Positions 13,188 to 21,123 of a stretch of DNA of 21,281 nt are shown in pieces. Origin of the DNA: Ruminococcus sp. Its GTDB lineage: Bacteria > Bacillota > Clostridia > Oscillospirales > Acutalibacteraceae. Below the pieces are notes generated by a model. That model was not told where the DNA came from. It saw only the letters and a program-made list of their open reading frames with translations, and did not search any database. A program made the position numbers and the translations under genes. The DNA is taken from positions 1 to 21,281 of the forward strand of contig JAMPAE010000008.1 in the NCBI GenBank assembly GCA_023667385.1, in the 5' to 3' direction. Numbering within the stretch: position 1 is the first letter of the stretch; every line of letters starts with the position of its first letter.

Positions 13188-14582
13188 TTATTTAACTTTT
13201 CCCTGCAAATACTCATCAATTGCTTCGGCAGCGTTTTTACCTGCGCCCATTGCAAGGATTACTGTTGCTGCGCCTGTGACTGCATCGCCGCCTGCGTAAA
13301 CTCCCTCACGAGAGGTGAGACCTGTTGCTTCATTTGCAACAATGCCACCCCATTTTTGTGTTTCAAGCCCTTTGGTGGTTGCTTTGATGAGTGGGTTAGG
13401 TGAGGTGCCGAGTGCCATGATAACAGCATCTGCTTCAATTTCAAAGGTTTCGCCGTCAATCGGAATCGGTCTTGCTCTGCCTGAAGCATCCGGTTCGCTG
13501 AGCTTCATTGCCTGACACTCAATTGAGCCAACCTGACCTTCTCCGCCATCTTTGATTTCAATCGGCGATGAAAGCATTCTGAACTTGATGCCTTCTTCCT
13601 TTGCGTGTTCAATTTCCTCGTTTCTTGCAGGAAGTTCATTTTCTGTTCTGCGATATACTATTGTGACTTCTGCACCGAGACGTCTGGCGCATCTTGCGGC
13701 GTCCATTGCAACGTTTCCGCCGCCAACAACAACAACGTTTTTGCTGTGAGCAATCGGAGTGCTGCTGTCAGTTTTATATGCTTTCATGAGGTTGATTCTT
13801 GTTAAAAACTCGTTTGCCGAATATACGTTTCTGAGATTTTCACCGGGGATGTTCATGAACTTGGGAAGTCCTGCGCCGGTGCCGATGAAAACAGCGTCAA
13901 AGCCATATTCGCTCATGAGCTCGTCAATTGAAATTGTTCTGCCGATGACAACGTTTGTCTGAATGTTGACGCCGAGAGCTTTCAGCCCGTCAATTTCCGT
14001 TTGAACAATTGACTTTGGCAGACGAAACTCAGGGATACCGTAAACGAGAACGCCGCCTGCAAGGTGAAGTGCTTCAAAAACAGTGACTGCATAGCCTTTT
14101 TTTGCAAGGTCACCGGCACAGGTAAGGCTTGACGGACCGGAGCCAATGACAGCAACTTTCATGCCGTTGCTTGCGGGCTGTTCAGTGCTGATTTCTTTGT
14201 GCGAGTTGTGCCAGTCAGCAACAAAGCGTTCCAGCCTGCCGATTGCAACAGGTTCACCGTTGCGTCCTCTGACACATCTGCTTTCGCACTGTGTTTCCTG
14301 CGGACATACTCTGCCGCAGACAGCAGGCAGGCTTGATGATTTTGAAATTATGTTATATGCTTGTTCAAAGTTGCCGTTTGCAACCTCCTTGATGAAATCC
14401 GGAATATAAATTTTAACCGGGCAACCGCCTGTGCAAGGTCTGTTTTTGCAGTTAAGGCAACGCTGAGCCTCATTAATCGCCTGATCTTCAGTGTAGCCGA
14501 GAGCGACCTCGTTGAAGTTGCCGCTTCTGGCAACAGGATCCTGTGAGGGCATCGGGTTCTTTTTTAGTGACATATTAGCCAT
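13188..14582 (-). CDS. nfnB: NfnB, large subunit of NADH-dependent ferredoxin:NADP+ oxidoreductase
   Basis: A 464-residue iron-sulfur flavoprotein related to the small subunit of glutamate synthase. Cysteines at 42, 45, 50, 54 and at 89, 93, 99, 103 can hold two [4Fe-4S] clusters. GSGPSS at 147-152 starts the FAD fold, GGGNVA at 287-292 the NADP(H) fold, and GGDAVTG lies at 431-437. With NfnA it bifurcates electrons: NADP+ is reduced jointly by NADH and reduced ferredoxin, supplying NADPH in anaerobes. The protein could be labelled GltD, but no large GltB subunit is present and the immediate upstream gene is nfnA, which decides the call. The start at 14582 has AGGAGG (14593-14598) within the end of nfnA; the genes are two bases apart. 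Confidence 0.93.
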   Translation of the reverse strand: MANMSLKKNPMPSQDPVARSGNFNEVALGYTEDQAINEAQRCLNCKNRPCTGGCPVKIYIPDFIKEVANGNFEQAYNIISKSSSLPAVCGRVCPQETQCESRCVRGRNGEPVAIGRLERFVADWHNSHKEISTEQPASNGMKVAVIGSGPSSLTCAGDLAKKGYAVTVFEALHLAGGVLVYGIPEFRLPKSIVQTEIDGLKALGVNIQTNVVIGRTISIDELMSEYGFDAVFIGTGAGLPKFMNIPGENLRNVYSANEFLTRINLMKAYKTDSSTPIAHSKNVVVVGGGNVAMDAARCARRLGAEVTIVYRRTENELPARNEEIEHAKEEGIKFRMLSSPIEIKDGGEGQVGSIECQAMKLSEPDASGRARPIPIDGETFEIEADAVIMALGTSPNPLIKATTKGLETQKWGGIVANEATGLTSREGVYAGGDAVTGAATVILAMGAGKNAAEAIDEYLQGKVK

Positions 14583-14584
14583 TT

Positions 14585-15427
14585 TCAGTTAACCTCCTTT
14601 TGAAAAAGGTTGCAGGTTTCCTTGTGTGCGTGGCGTTCAAAATCTTTATATGCACAGCCACGAGCCATCGCTTCATCAAAATCAATTTCGTGGCCGTCAA
14701 ATTCGGGCCCGTCAATGCAGGCAAAAACGGTTTTGCCTCCAACTGTCAGGCGACATCCGCCGCACATACCTGTGCCGTCAATCATGATTGGGTTCATCGA
14801 AGCGATTGTTTTAACGCCGTATTCCTTGGTGAGCTTGCACACGAATTTCATCATGATAAGCGGACCGATGGTGATTACTTCATCATATTTTTCGCCTGCG
14901 TCAAGAAGACGCTTGAGTGGTTCGGTAACAACGCATTTTTCGCCCGCCGATCCATCGTCTGTTGTTAAAATAAACTTTGTTGAAGCGGTTTTAAACTCAT
15001 CTTCAAGAATGATTAAATCTTTGTTTCTGAAACCTGCAATTGCGTGCACTTCACAGCCAAGCTCATGCAGCTTTTTTGCAACCGGATAAGCAATTGCGCA
15101 GCCAACACCGCCGCCGACAACAGCAACCTTTTTGAGCCCGTCTGTGTGTGTGGCTTTACCAAGCGGACCGACAAAGTCGTGCAGGCAGTTGCCTTCGTTC
15201 AGATGGTTAAGTTTTTCTGTTGATGCACCAACAATTTGAAAGATAATTGTGACAGTGCCGTTTTCTCTGTTGAAATCTGCAATTGTGAGAGGGATACGTT
15301 CGCCGTTTTCATCAACCCTGAGAATGACAAACTGACCCGGCTCGGCTTTTTTTGCAACAAGCGGAGCAGAGATAACCATTCTTGTTACAGTTGGGTTAAG
15401 CGGCTCTTTCTTGAGAATTTCAAACAT
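14585..15427 (-). CDS. nfnA: NfnA, small subunit of NADH-dependent ferredoxin:NADP+ oxidoreductase
   Basis: A 280-residue protein of the ferredoxin-NADP reductase superfamily, related to the dihydroorotate dehydrogenase electron-transfer subunit. Residues 1-90 form the FAD-binding barrel (with RIPLTIAD in the flavin-contact position). VAVVGGGVGCA at 101-111 starts the NAD(H) domain. The C-terminal DGTGMCGGC (217-225) plus Cys237 form a [2Fe-2S] site in which Asp217 may replace the fourth cysteine, as reported for this enzyme family. NfnA binds NADH and passes electrons to NfnB. Start supported by AAGAAGG (15434-15440). It is the first gene of the nfnAB pair; a 19-base palindrome lies just upstream at 15449-15467. 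Confidence 0.93.
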   Translation of the reverse strand: MFEILKKEPLNPTVTRMVISAPLVAKKAEPGQFVILRVDENGERIPLTIADFNRENGTVTIIFQIVGASTEKLNHLNEGNCLHDFVGPLGKATHTDGLKKVAVVGGGVGCAIAYPVAKKLHELGCEVHAIAGFRNKDLIILEDEFKTASTKFILTTDDGSAGEKCVVTEPLKRLLDAGEKYDEVITIGPLIMMKFVCKLTKEYGVKTIASMNPIMIDGTGMCGGCRLTVGGKTVFACIDGPEFDGHEIDFDEAMARGCAYKDFERHAHKETCNLFQKEVN

Positions 15428-15448
15428 TTTGAACCTTCTTTCTGAATC

Positions 15449-15467
15449 GGGATAAAATTTTTATCCC
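15449..15467. promoter_or_regulatory. 19-base palindrome upstream of nfnA, candidate operator
   Basis: GGGATAAAATTTTTATCCC is a perfect palindrome about its central T, nine bases upstream of the nfnA ribosome binding site. It does not match the Rex redox operator (TTGTGAA-N4-TTCACAA) or any other operator I can name. Position between promoter zone and start suits a repressor site. Confidence 0.5.
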
Positions 15468-15652
15468 ATGCTTTTCATATATAAAGATATTGATTAACAA
15501 ATTAAAAATGCTGTGATGGATATAATTCTATCAGCATAACAGTATATCAAATATTCCACCTTTAAATCAATGGAAGTTTATTCAAGAATTCTGCATAATT
15601 TTGGATTTTTTATCAACATTATGCACAACGCAGAGAAAAAGACAATCGTTTC

Positions 15653-15681
15653 TTGACTTCTGTCGGTATTTATACTATAAT
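15653..15681 (+). promoter_or_regulatory. Predicted sigma-A promoter of ychF
   Basis: TTGACT (15653-15658) and TATAAT (15676-15681) are spaced by exactly 17 bases. The start is predicted near 15688, giving a leader of about 85 bases. Confidence 0.85.
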
Positions 15682-15772
15682 ATGGCAGCAATCAGGTTAA
15701 ATTTAAAGGTTTTTTAAAATAAAAAGGAAGGAACGCATACGGGATTTGTTCCGTATCGCATGGCGATTAAAA

Positions 15773-16867
15773 ATGAAACTTGGTATTGTTGGTTTGCCGA
15801 ATGTCGGCAAAAGTACACTTTTCAACGCAATCACCAACGCAGGTGCTCAGTCTGCAAACTATGCTTTCTGCACAATTGAACCGAATGTTGGCGTTGTTGC
15901 TGTTCCTGATAAAAGAATTGATGCCCTTTGTGAAATGTATCACCCGGCAAAGACTACTCCGGCAACAATTGAATTTGTTGACATCGCAGGTCTTGTTAAG
16001 GGTGCGTCAAAAGGTGAGGGCTTGGGTAACAAGTTCCTCTCACATATCCGTGAGGTTGATGCCATCATTCACGTTGTGCGCTGCTTTGAAAACGATGACA
16101 TCATCCATGTTGACGGCAGCATTAACGCAAAAAGAGACATTGAAACAATCAACCTTGAGCTGATTCTTTCTGACCTTGAAATGATTGACAGAAGAATTGA
16201 CCGTGCCTCAAAAGCAATGAAAGGTGACAAGAGCCTTGCAGGTGAAGTTGATTTCCTCAAGCGTGTTAAAGAAGCACTTGAAAACGAAAAGCCCGCAAGA
16301 AGCGTTGAATGCGACGAAACTGAAAAAGCAATCCTTGACGGTGCAGCATTACTCACAAGCAAGCCTGTGATTTATGCCTGCAACATGAGCGAAGAGGACT
16401 TCGCAGGCGGCATTGATGAAAACGAAAACTACAAGGCTGTTTGTGAAATTGCAAACGCAGAGGGAAGCGAAGTGCTTCCGATTTGTGCAGGCCTTGAAGC
16501 TGAAATTTCCTCGCTTTCAAAAGAGGATAAGGAAATGTTCCTTGCTGATCTCGGCGTTGAACAGGGCGGTCTTGATTTGCTTATTCAAAGAAGCTATCAT
16601 TTGCTTGGATTGATTTCGTATCTCACCGCAGGACAGCCTGAAGTGCGTGCATGGACAATTAAAGATGGAACAAAGGCTCCGCAGGCCGCAGGCAAAATTC
16701 ACTCTGATTTTGAGCGTGGCTTCATCCGTGCCGAGGTAATCACATTTGAAAATCTCATGGCGTGCGGTTCGCTTGCAGCGGCAAGAGAAAAAGGTCTCAT
16801 CCGCTCAGAGGGCAAGGAATATGTCATGAAAGACGGTGACATTGTTCATTTCCTGTTCAATGTATAA
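15773..16867 (+). CDS. ychF: Redox-responsive ATPase YchF/OLA1 family
   Basis: A 364-residue Obg-related P-loop protein that binds ATP rather than GTP and associates with ribosomes. GLPNVGKS at 7-14 is the P-loop, DIAGLVKGASKGEGLGNKFL at 70-89 is the G3 region, and NMSE at 204-207 replaces the NKxD guanine-specificity motif, the family hallmark. A coiled-coil lies in the middle and a TGS domain at about 280-362. The family begins MKLGIVG, so I chose ATG 15773, yet it has no Shine-Dalgarno within 15 bases. The only good one, AAGGAAGG (15724-15731), is about 40 bases away, with a small hairpin between. A TTG at 15746 would add nine residues. Terminator at 17010-17046. Confidence 0.95.
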   Translation: MKLGIVGLPNVGKSTLFNAITNAGAQSANYAFCTIEPNVGVVAVPDKRIDALCEMYHPAKTTPATIEFVDIAGLVKGASKGEGLGNKFLSHIREVDAIIHVVRCFENDDIIHVDGSINAKRDIETINLELILSDLEMIDRRIDRASKAMKGDKSLAGEVDFLKRVKEALENEKPARSVECDETEKAILDGAALLTSKPVIYACNMSEEDFAGGIDENENYKAVCEIANAEGSEVLPICAGLEAEISSLSKEDKEMFLADLGVEQGGLDLLIQRSYHLLGLISYLTAGQPEVRAWTIKDGTKAPQAAGKIHSDFERGFIRAEVITFENLMACGSLAAAREKGLIRSEGKEYVMKDGDIVHFLFNV

Positions 16868-17009
16868 TTATATACTTTTATATAGAAGTATAGTTTGATA
16901 AATAAAATACGTTATTTCTTTCACAAAGTTGCGTCAAATTTATGAACAAACTAATAATTCTTTAAAATTTATTAAAATCCTATCTTACAGACATAATTTT
17001 TAAATTTTT

Positions 17010-17046
17010 ATCTGCTGCTGACTGAGCTTGGCGGCAGATTTTTTTT
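17010..17046 (+). terminator. Intrinsic terminator downstream of ychF
   Basis: ATCTGCTGCT (17010-17019) pairs with GGCGGCAGAT (17030-17039), with two G-T pairs, around a ten-base loop. Eight T residues follow at 17039-17046. It lies about 140 bases beyond the ychF stop; the space between is AT-rich and contains one small inverted repeat, TATACTT (16871-16877) with AAGTATA (16886-16892), and no gene. Confidence 0.85.
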
Positions 17047-17059
17047 CTGTTCACTTGCT

Positions 17060-17088
17060 TTTTGCGTGATGTTGTGATAAAGTATAAA
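17060..17088 (+). promoter_or_regulatory. Possible promoter of the DUF6273-like protein gene
   Basis: TATAAA (17083-17088) is a fair -10. The -35 position at 17 bases reads TTTTGC (17060-17065), a weak match. It lies between the ychF terminator and the start codon at 17146, so some promoter is expected here. Confidence 0.4.
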
Positions 17089-17145
17089 TGTGGTGTTCAT
17101 GAATTGTTCACCAAATGCAAATTTTATTTTTTTGAGGTGTTAACC

Positions 17146-18522
17146 ATGAGGAGAAAATTCAGCAAACTTATTGCGTCAATGCTCGTGCTTATCATGATTG
17201 TTATGGCGTTGCCGATGAGCATCAGTGCAGAGCCGATTTCGTGCAAGAACGGCGATTTGATTAAGCTTGGCTCATATCCGCAGAGCAAAGTGAAAGATGA
17301 TACACTTATTGAACAGCTTGAAGCTCAGGAGCTTAACTGGGTGTCATATAACTACTACAGCGGAGAAAACGGCATGGGTTCAATGAAGCCCGGCGACTGG
17401 ATGCAATATGCTGACGTTGAGTTTGACGGCGAAAAATACAGATGCGTCACTTTCAGCCAGTACAGACCCGTGACTACATATGACATAAGCAATGAAAAGA
17501 ACTCCAATCAGGATGATAACGGCTATAAAATCAATACCCACTATTGGTTCAAATTCGAGCCGATCACATGGAAGGTTATTGACGTTGACAACGGTATTGT
17601 AATGAGCAGTTATGTTCTTGATTCGCAGCCGTTCAACAATAATTATTATCTTGACGGCAGCATCAACAATGACTCTGAGAATCCTCAGTATGCAAACTAT
17701 TATGTCACCTGCTCGCTGAGAACATGGCTTCATGAGGATTTCTATAACCTCAGCTTTGACGAAAGCGAGCGTGAACAGCTTTTGACTGCAACACTTGATA
17801 ACAAGGCTTATCCGGGTCTTTCAAAATTTGACCAAGAAGAAACACAAGAGAAGGTTTTCCTTTTATCTTATTATGATGTTACAGAGTTTGCAAATAATGC
17901 AGTGCGTCAGGCTCGTGCAACAGATTACGCAAGATGTCAGGGTGCAACATCCGGATATTCACGCTGGAGCCTGCGCTCAGCAGGGCTTAATGCCAACTAT
18001 TCATGTCAGGTTGCACGTGACGGTAAGGCAGGCAGATATGGCCTTGTGAGCAATTCAGACGGCGGTGTTCGTCCTGCATTGAAGCTTGACCTTGTAAAGA
18101 ACCACGATCACAAATATGTTGAAACAAGAACAGAACCGAGCTGCTATTATGACGGCAGAATCATTAAGAGCTGCGAATGCGGTGATGTACGTCTTGTTGA
18201 AATTCTTCCTGCAACGGGTCACATTTGGGATGACGGTGTGGTAATAACAGGGGCAACCTGTGTTAAAAACGGCGTTAAGAAGCTCACCTGCACCGGTGGC
18301 TGTGGCGAGACTAAAACTGAAACAATTCCGGCAACAGGTCACAATGATGCTGATGACAACGGCATTTGTGATGCCTGCGGTGAAGTTCTTGATGCAACAA
18401 AAACGTGTACCCACATCTGCCACAAAGGCGGTATATCAGCTTTCTTCTATAAGATTGCACGTTTCTTCTGGAAGCTGTTCAAAACAAATAAGTATTGCTC
18501 CTGCGGTGCAGCACATTATTAA
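17146..18522 (+). CDS. Secreted DUF6273-like protein with Cys-rich C-terminal module
   Basis: A 458-residue exported protein. Residues 1-28 form a signal peptide (MRRKFSK, hydrophobic core, ISA before EP). Residues about 38-316 resemble DUF6273: IKLGSYPQS, ITWKVIDVDNGIVMSSYVLD, LRTWLHEDFY, VFLLSYYDV, WSLRSAG and GVRPALKLDL occur in family order. Residues 320-415 are CxxC spacer repeats with ATGH twice and DADDNGICDACG. Residues 421-458 are the 38-residue tail shared with the LRR protein at 1075-2778. I chose the ATG at 17146 because GAGGTG (17134-17139) precedes it and the signal peptide then begins properly. DUF6273 has no known activity to my knowledge; a surface or carbohydrate-contact role is only a guess. 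Confidence 0.8.
   Translation: MRRKFSKLIASMLVLIMIVMALPMSISAEPISCKNGDLIKLGSYPQSKVKDDTLIEQLEAQELNWVSYNYYSGENGMGSMKPGDWMQYADVEFDGEKYRCVTFSQYRPVTTYDISNEKNSNQDDNGYKINTHYWFKFEPITWKVIDVDNGIVMSSYVLDSQPFNNNYYLDGSINNDSENPQYANYYVTCSLRTWLHEDFYNLSFDESEREQLLTATLDNKAYPGLSKFDQEETQEKVFLLSYYDVTEFANNAVRQARATDYARCQGATSGYSRWSLRSAGLNANYSCQVARDGKAGRYGLVSNSDGGVRPALKLDLVKNHDHKYVETRTEPSCYYDGRIIKSCECGDVRLVEILPATGHIWDDGVVITGATCVKNGVKKLTCTGGCGETKTETIPATGHNDADDNGICDACGEVLDATKTCTHICHKGGISAFFYKIARFFWKLFKTNKYCSCGAAHY
18406..18519 (+). other. C-terminal 38-residue Cys-rich module of the DUF6273-like protein
   Basis: Residues 421-458 read CTHICHKGG, an aromatic basic stretch (FFYKIARFFWKLF), then TNKYCSCGAAHY. It aligns without gaps to residues 530-567 of the LRR protein. 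The first Cys, CHK, G, three aligned aromatic F positions, one K, TNK, the CxCG pair and AHY are the shared positions. Confidence 0.8.
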
Positions 18523-18601
18523 TGCAGTTGCAGGATAGATGTGTAATCCAATAAGATCGAGCCCACAGAGAAAGATACGCAGTTACTTATTGCAATAAAA
18601 T

Positions 18602-18652
18602 ACCGCAGAGATGGCAATTTAGCTATCTCTGCGGTTTATTATTTATTCTTTT
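18602..18652. terminator. Bidirectional terminator between the DUF6273-like gene and lysC
   Basis: ACCGCAGAGAT (18602-18612) pairs with ATCTCTGCGGT (18625-18635); the stem extends by GGC/GCT-type pairs to a six-base loop. T-rich bases follow on the plus strand (18635-18652) and the complement of AATAAAAT precedes it for the minus strand. It separates two convergent genes. Confidence 0.85.
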
Positions 18653-18682
18653 GCAGTCTCACACACAAATGTTAGCAAGTGC

Positions 18683-19147
18683 TTAACCAAAGAATGCCTT
18701 GTGAACGGCTGAAACAGCTTTGTCGGCAAGCTCTTTGTCAATGAGAACTGAAATTGTGATTTCGCTTGTTGAAATCATGTTGATGTTGATGCCGGCTTCA
18801 TAAAGTGCACCGAACATTTTTGAAGCAGTGCCTGAATGTGACTGCATTCCTGCGCCAACAATTGAAACCTTTGCAATGCTTGTGTCGCAAGTGATTGCAG
18901 CATCATCACCATAAATTTCTTCAAGAATTTCACGTGCAGCCTCTGCGTTATCTTTTGCACAGGTGAAAGAAATATCCTTTGTGCCGTCACGGCCAACTGA
19001 CTGAAGAATAACGTCGATGTTGATGCCCTTTGCAGCAAGCTTTGAGAACATCTTGAATGCGTTACCCGGAATATCCTTAATACCTACAACTGAAATTCTT
19101 GCAACATCGAGATCCTTTGTTACACCTCTGATTAACATTTTCTCCAT
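18683..19147 (-). CDS. lysC: Probable internal in-frame start: aspartate kinase regulatory (beta) subunit
   Basis: Residue 246 of LysC is a methionine (MEKMLIRGVTKD) whose codon at 19147 is preceded by AAGGAGG (19156-19162) with eight bases between, as good a ribosome binding site as any in the window. Translation from it would give a 154-residue protein made only of the two ACT domains. Bacillus subtilis aspartokinase II is known to make exactly such a beta subunit from an in-frame internal start, giving an alpha2-beta2 enzyme. The same arrangement here is inferred from position and signal strength. A chance match remains possible, because KEV and VAK codons can create the motif. Confidence 0.6.
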   Translation of the reverse strand: MEKMLIRGVTKDLDVARISVVGIKDIPGNAFKMFSKLAAKGINIDVILQSVGRDGTKDISFTCAKDNAEAAREILEEIYGDDAAITCDTSIAKVSIVGAGMQSHSGTASKMFGALYEAGININMISTSEITISVLIDKELADKAVSAVHKAFFG

Positions 19148-19882
19148 TTTAGCAACCTCCTTGACTATTGTGCCCGGTTCTCTCTCAAGACTTGAAAGAA
19201 CCTCAAGTTCAACACTGTATTTTTTTGCCATTTCAACCGAACGGTTGTTGAGTACCTGAGCGCCGAGTGTGGCAAGCTCGAGCATTTCATCATATGTGAT
19301 GTCGTTAAGCTTTTGTGCGTTTTCAACCTTTCTTGGGTCAGCAGTGAATACGCCTGTTACGTCAGTGAAAATCTGACAGCGGTCTGCATGAAGAACAGCG
19401 GCAATTGCAACTGCGCTTGTGTCTGAGCCACCCCTGCCGAGGGTTGTCAGGTCATCAATTTTGTTGATTCCCTGGAAACCTGCAACAACAACGATTTTTT
19501 TCTTGTCAAGCTCACTTTGAAGCCTTTCAGCCTGAATTGTTTCAATTCTTGCTGAGCCGTAAGCCTTGTTTGTTTTGAAGCCTGCCTGCCAGCCGAGCAA
19601 TGAAATTGCAGGGCAGCCAAGCTTTTCAATTGCCATTGCAAGCAGTGAAATTGAAATCTGCTCGCCTGATGTGAGAAGCATATCCATTTCTCTTTTTGAA
19701 GCCTTTGGATTGATTTCCTGAGCTTTTTCAATGAGATCATCAGTAGTATCGCCCTGAGCGGAAACAACAACAACAACATCGTTGCCTTGCTTGTAAGTAT
19801 CTGTTACAATTTTTGCAACATTCATCACTCTTTCGGCGTTCGCAACGGAGGAACCTCCGAATTTCTGAACTATAAGTGCCAT
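18683..19882 (-). CDS. lysC: Aspartate kinase
   Basis: A 399-residue enzyme that phosphorylates aspartate, the first step toward lysine, threonine, methionine and diaminopimelate. KFGGSSVA at 7-14 begins the kinase fold; TSGEQISISLL (71-81), GRGGSDTSAVA (149-159) and TDVTGVFTADPR (173-184) are the other signature segments. Two ACT domains at about 260-330 and 340-399 form the allosteric part, typical of the class with about 400 residues. GGGAGG (19889-19894) lies six bases before the start. The gene is 20 bases downstream of hom, an operon of two pathway steps. Inside it, a strong ribosome binding site precedes an in-frame ATG at 19147, listed separately. Confidence 0.96.
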   Translation of the reverse strand: MALIVQKFGGSSVANAERVMNVAKIVTDTYKQGNDVVVVVSAQGDTTDDLIEKAQEINPKASKREMDMLLTSGEQISISLLAMAIEKLGCPAISLLGWQAGFKTNKAYGSARIETIQAERLQSELDKKKIVVVAGFQGINKIDDLTTLGRGGSDTSAVAIAAVLHADRCQIFTDVTGVFTADPRKVENAQKLNDITYDEMLELATLGAQVLNNRSVEMAKKYSVELEVLSSLEREPGTIVKEVAKMEKMLIRGVTKDLDVARISVVGIKDIPGNAFKMFSKLAAKGINIDVILQSVGRDGTKDISFTCAKDNAEAAREILEEIYGDDAAITCDTSIAKVSIVGAGMQSHSGTASKMFGALYEAGININMISTSEITISVLIDKELADKAVSAVHKAFFG

Positions 19883-19902
19883 AATTTACCTCCCGGTACA
19901 AA

Positions 19903-21123
19903 TTAATAATCTGTTACTCTGATTGTTGAAATTACATCAAGTTCTGTTTTTTCAAGCGCATCAGTCAGCTCTTTTTCTTTGCGTATATCAGTAATAAACA
20001 CAAGCTCGTCTTCCTTTTCTGTTATGTCGCAGCCGGGGAAGACTGAGCTGATTTTTGCTTTTGCGTCAGTTTTGTCATTTGCTTTAACTCTGACAAACAG
20101 TGAAGTTTCTGCATCGAGATGAGAAACGGTGAAGTTTTCTTTTTCATTGCCCCAGCCGAAGAACTTGCGGTTTTCGCTGTTGGCTGCGCAGTCAATCACG
20201 TCGCCCACAACTGCACTTGCGGTTGCAAGTTTACCTGCGCCCTTACCATACATGAGAACATCGCCTGTTGCGTCACCTCTGACAAGGCAAGCGTTGAACA
20301 CGCCGTTGACGCCTGCGAGCATACTTTCTTTTTTGACGAGAGCAGGAGAAACCATGATGCTGATTTTTCCGCTTTCAAGCATTTTGGTTCTTGCAAGCAG
20401 CTTAATCACAAAGCCGAGTTCACCTGCAAGTTCAACATCCTCAAGCGTGATTTTTGAAATGCCTTCGGTATAAACGCCGTCGGGATAAACGTGACTTCCG
20501 AAAGCGAGCGAAGCCAAAATGCAGATTTTTCTGCAAGCGTCAAAGCCCTCAACGTCTGCTGTTGGGTCTTTTTCTGCATAGCCCTTTTCCTGAGCAAGCT
20601 TCAGCGCATCGTTGAAGTTCATCTTATCCACTATCATTTTATTTAAAATGAAGTTAGTTGTTCCGTTGAGAATACCTGCGATTTCGCTGATTCTGTTGCC
20701 TGCAAGGCAACGGCTGATTGGACGTATGATTGGAATACCGCCGCCGACACTTGCTTCAAACATGAAGTTAACGTTGTTTTCACGGGCATAGGTCAAAAGC
20801 TCGAAGCCTTTTTTTGCAACAAGCTCCTTGTTTGAAGTCACAACGTGCTTGCCCTTTTTCAGACATTTTGAAACAAAGTCAAAGGCAGGGTTAACGCCGC
20901 CCATGGTTTCAACAACAATGTCAACAGTTTCATCATTAAGAATATCATCAAAGTTTTTTGTCATAAGCGGTGCAAATTCGCTGCCTTCAAAATCTCTGAT
21001 GTCAAGGATATATTTAAGTTTAAGATCAACATTGCTGTTACCCTTGATGACTTCGGCATTTTTGCTGATTACCTCGGCAACACCCGAACCAACAACGCCA
21101 AAGCCTAAAATTGCAACATTCAT
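19903..21123 (-). CDS. hom: Homoserine dehydrogenase
   Basis: A 406-residue NAD(P)-dependent enzyme that reduces aspartate semialdehyde to homoserine, the branch point to threonine and methionine. GFGVVGSG at 7-14 is the nucleotide-binding motif; EASVGGGIPII (123-133), GILNGTTNFIL (150-160) and EKDPTADVEG (184-193) are the catalytic-domain signatures. A C-terminal ACT domain (about 338-406) suggests feedback control, usually by threonine. The ATG at 21123 is chosen because GGAGGT (21131-21136) lies seven bases upstream and the Rossmann strand starts at once; a longer frame adds eleven residues without support. It is the first gene of hom-lysC. No promoter could be fixed in the AT-rich upstream bases. 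Confidence 0.96.
   Translation of the reverse strand: MNVAILGFGVVGSGVAEVISKNAEVIKGNSNVDLKLKYILDIRDFEGSEFAPLMTKNFDDILNDETVDIVVETMGGVNPAFDFVSKCLKKGKHVVTSNKELVAKKGFELLTYARENNVNFMFEASVGGGIPIIRPISRCLAGNRISEIAGILNGTTNFILNKMIVDKMNFNDALKLAQEKGYAEKDPTADVEGFDACRKICILASLAFGSHVYPDGVYTEGISKITLEDVELAGELGFVIKLLARTKMLESGKISIMVSPALVKKESMLAGVNGVFNACLVRGDATGDVLMYGKGAGKLATASAVVGDVIDCAANSENRKFFGWGNEKENFTVSHLDAETSLFVRVKANDKTDAKAKISSVFPGCDITEKEDELVFITDIRKEKELTDALEKTELDVISTIRVTDY

Larger units (their letters stand above)
15428..15772. other. Divergent intergenic region between nfnAB and ychF
   Basis: This 345-base stretch has no gene. It holds the nfnA ribosome binding site and a 19-base palindrome (15449-15467), an AT-rich zone where no nfnAB promoter could be fixed with confidence, a single DnaA-box-like TTATGCACA (15619-15627), the ychF promoter (15653-15681) and the unusual ychF initiation region (15723-15772). 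Confidence 0.8.

Noticed and set aside
13188..14582. Glutamate synthase small subunit (gltD)
   Set aside because: The homology is real, but no large GltB subunit is present and the gene is coupled to nfnA, so NfnB is the better call.
14600..15089. Open frames of 122 and 159 residues opposite nfnA
   Set aside because: They are antisense shadows of nfnA, whose FAD, NAD and iron-sulfur motifs are complete.
15619..15627. DnaA box TTATGCACA as part of a replication origin
   Set aside because: Only one box is seen, without dnaA, dnaN, rpmH or an AT-rich repeat cluster nearby.
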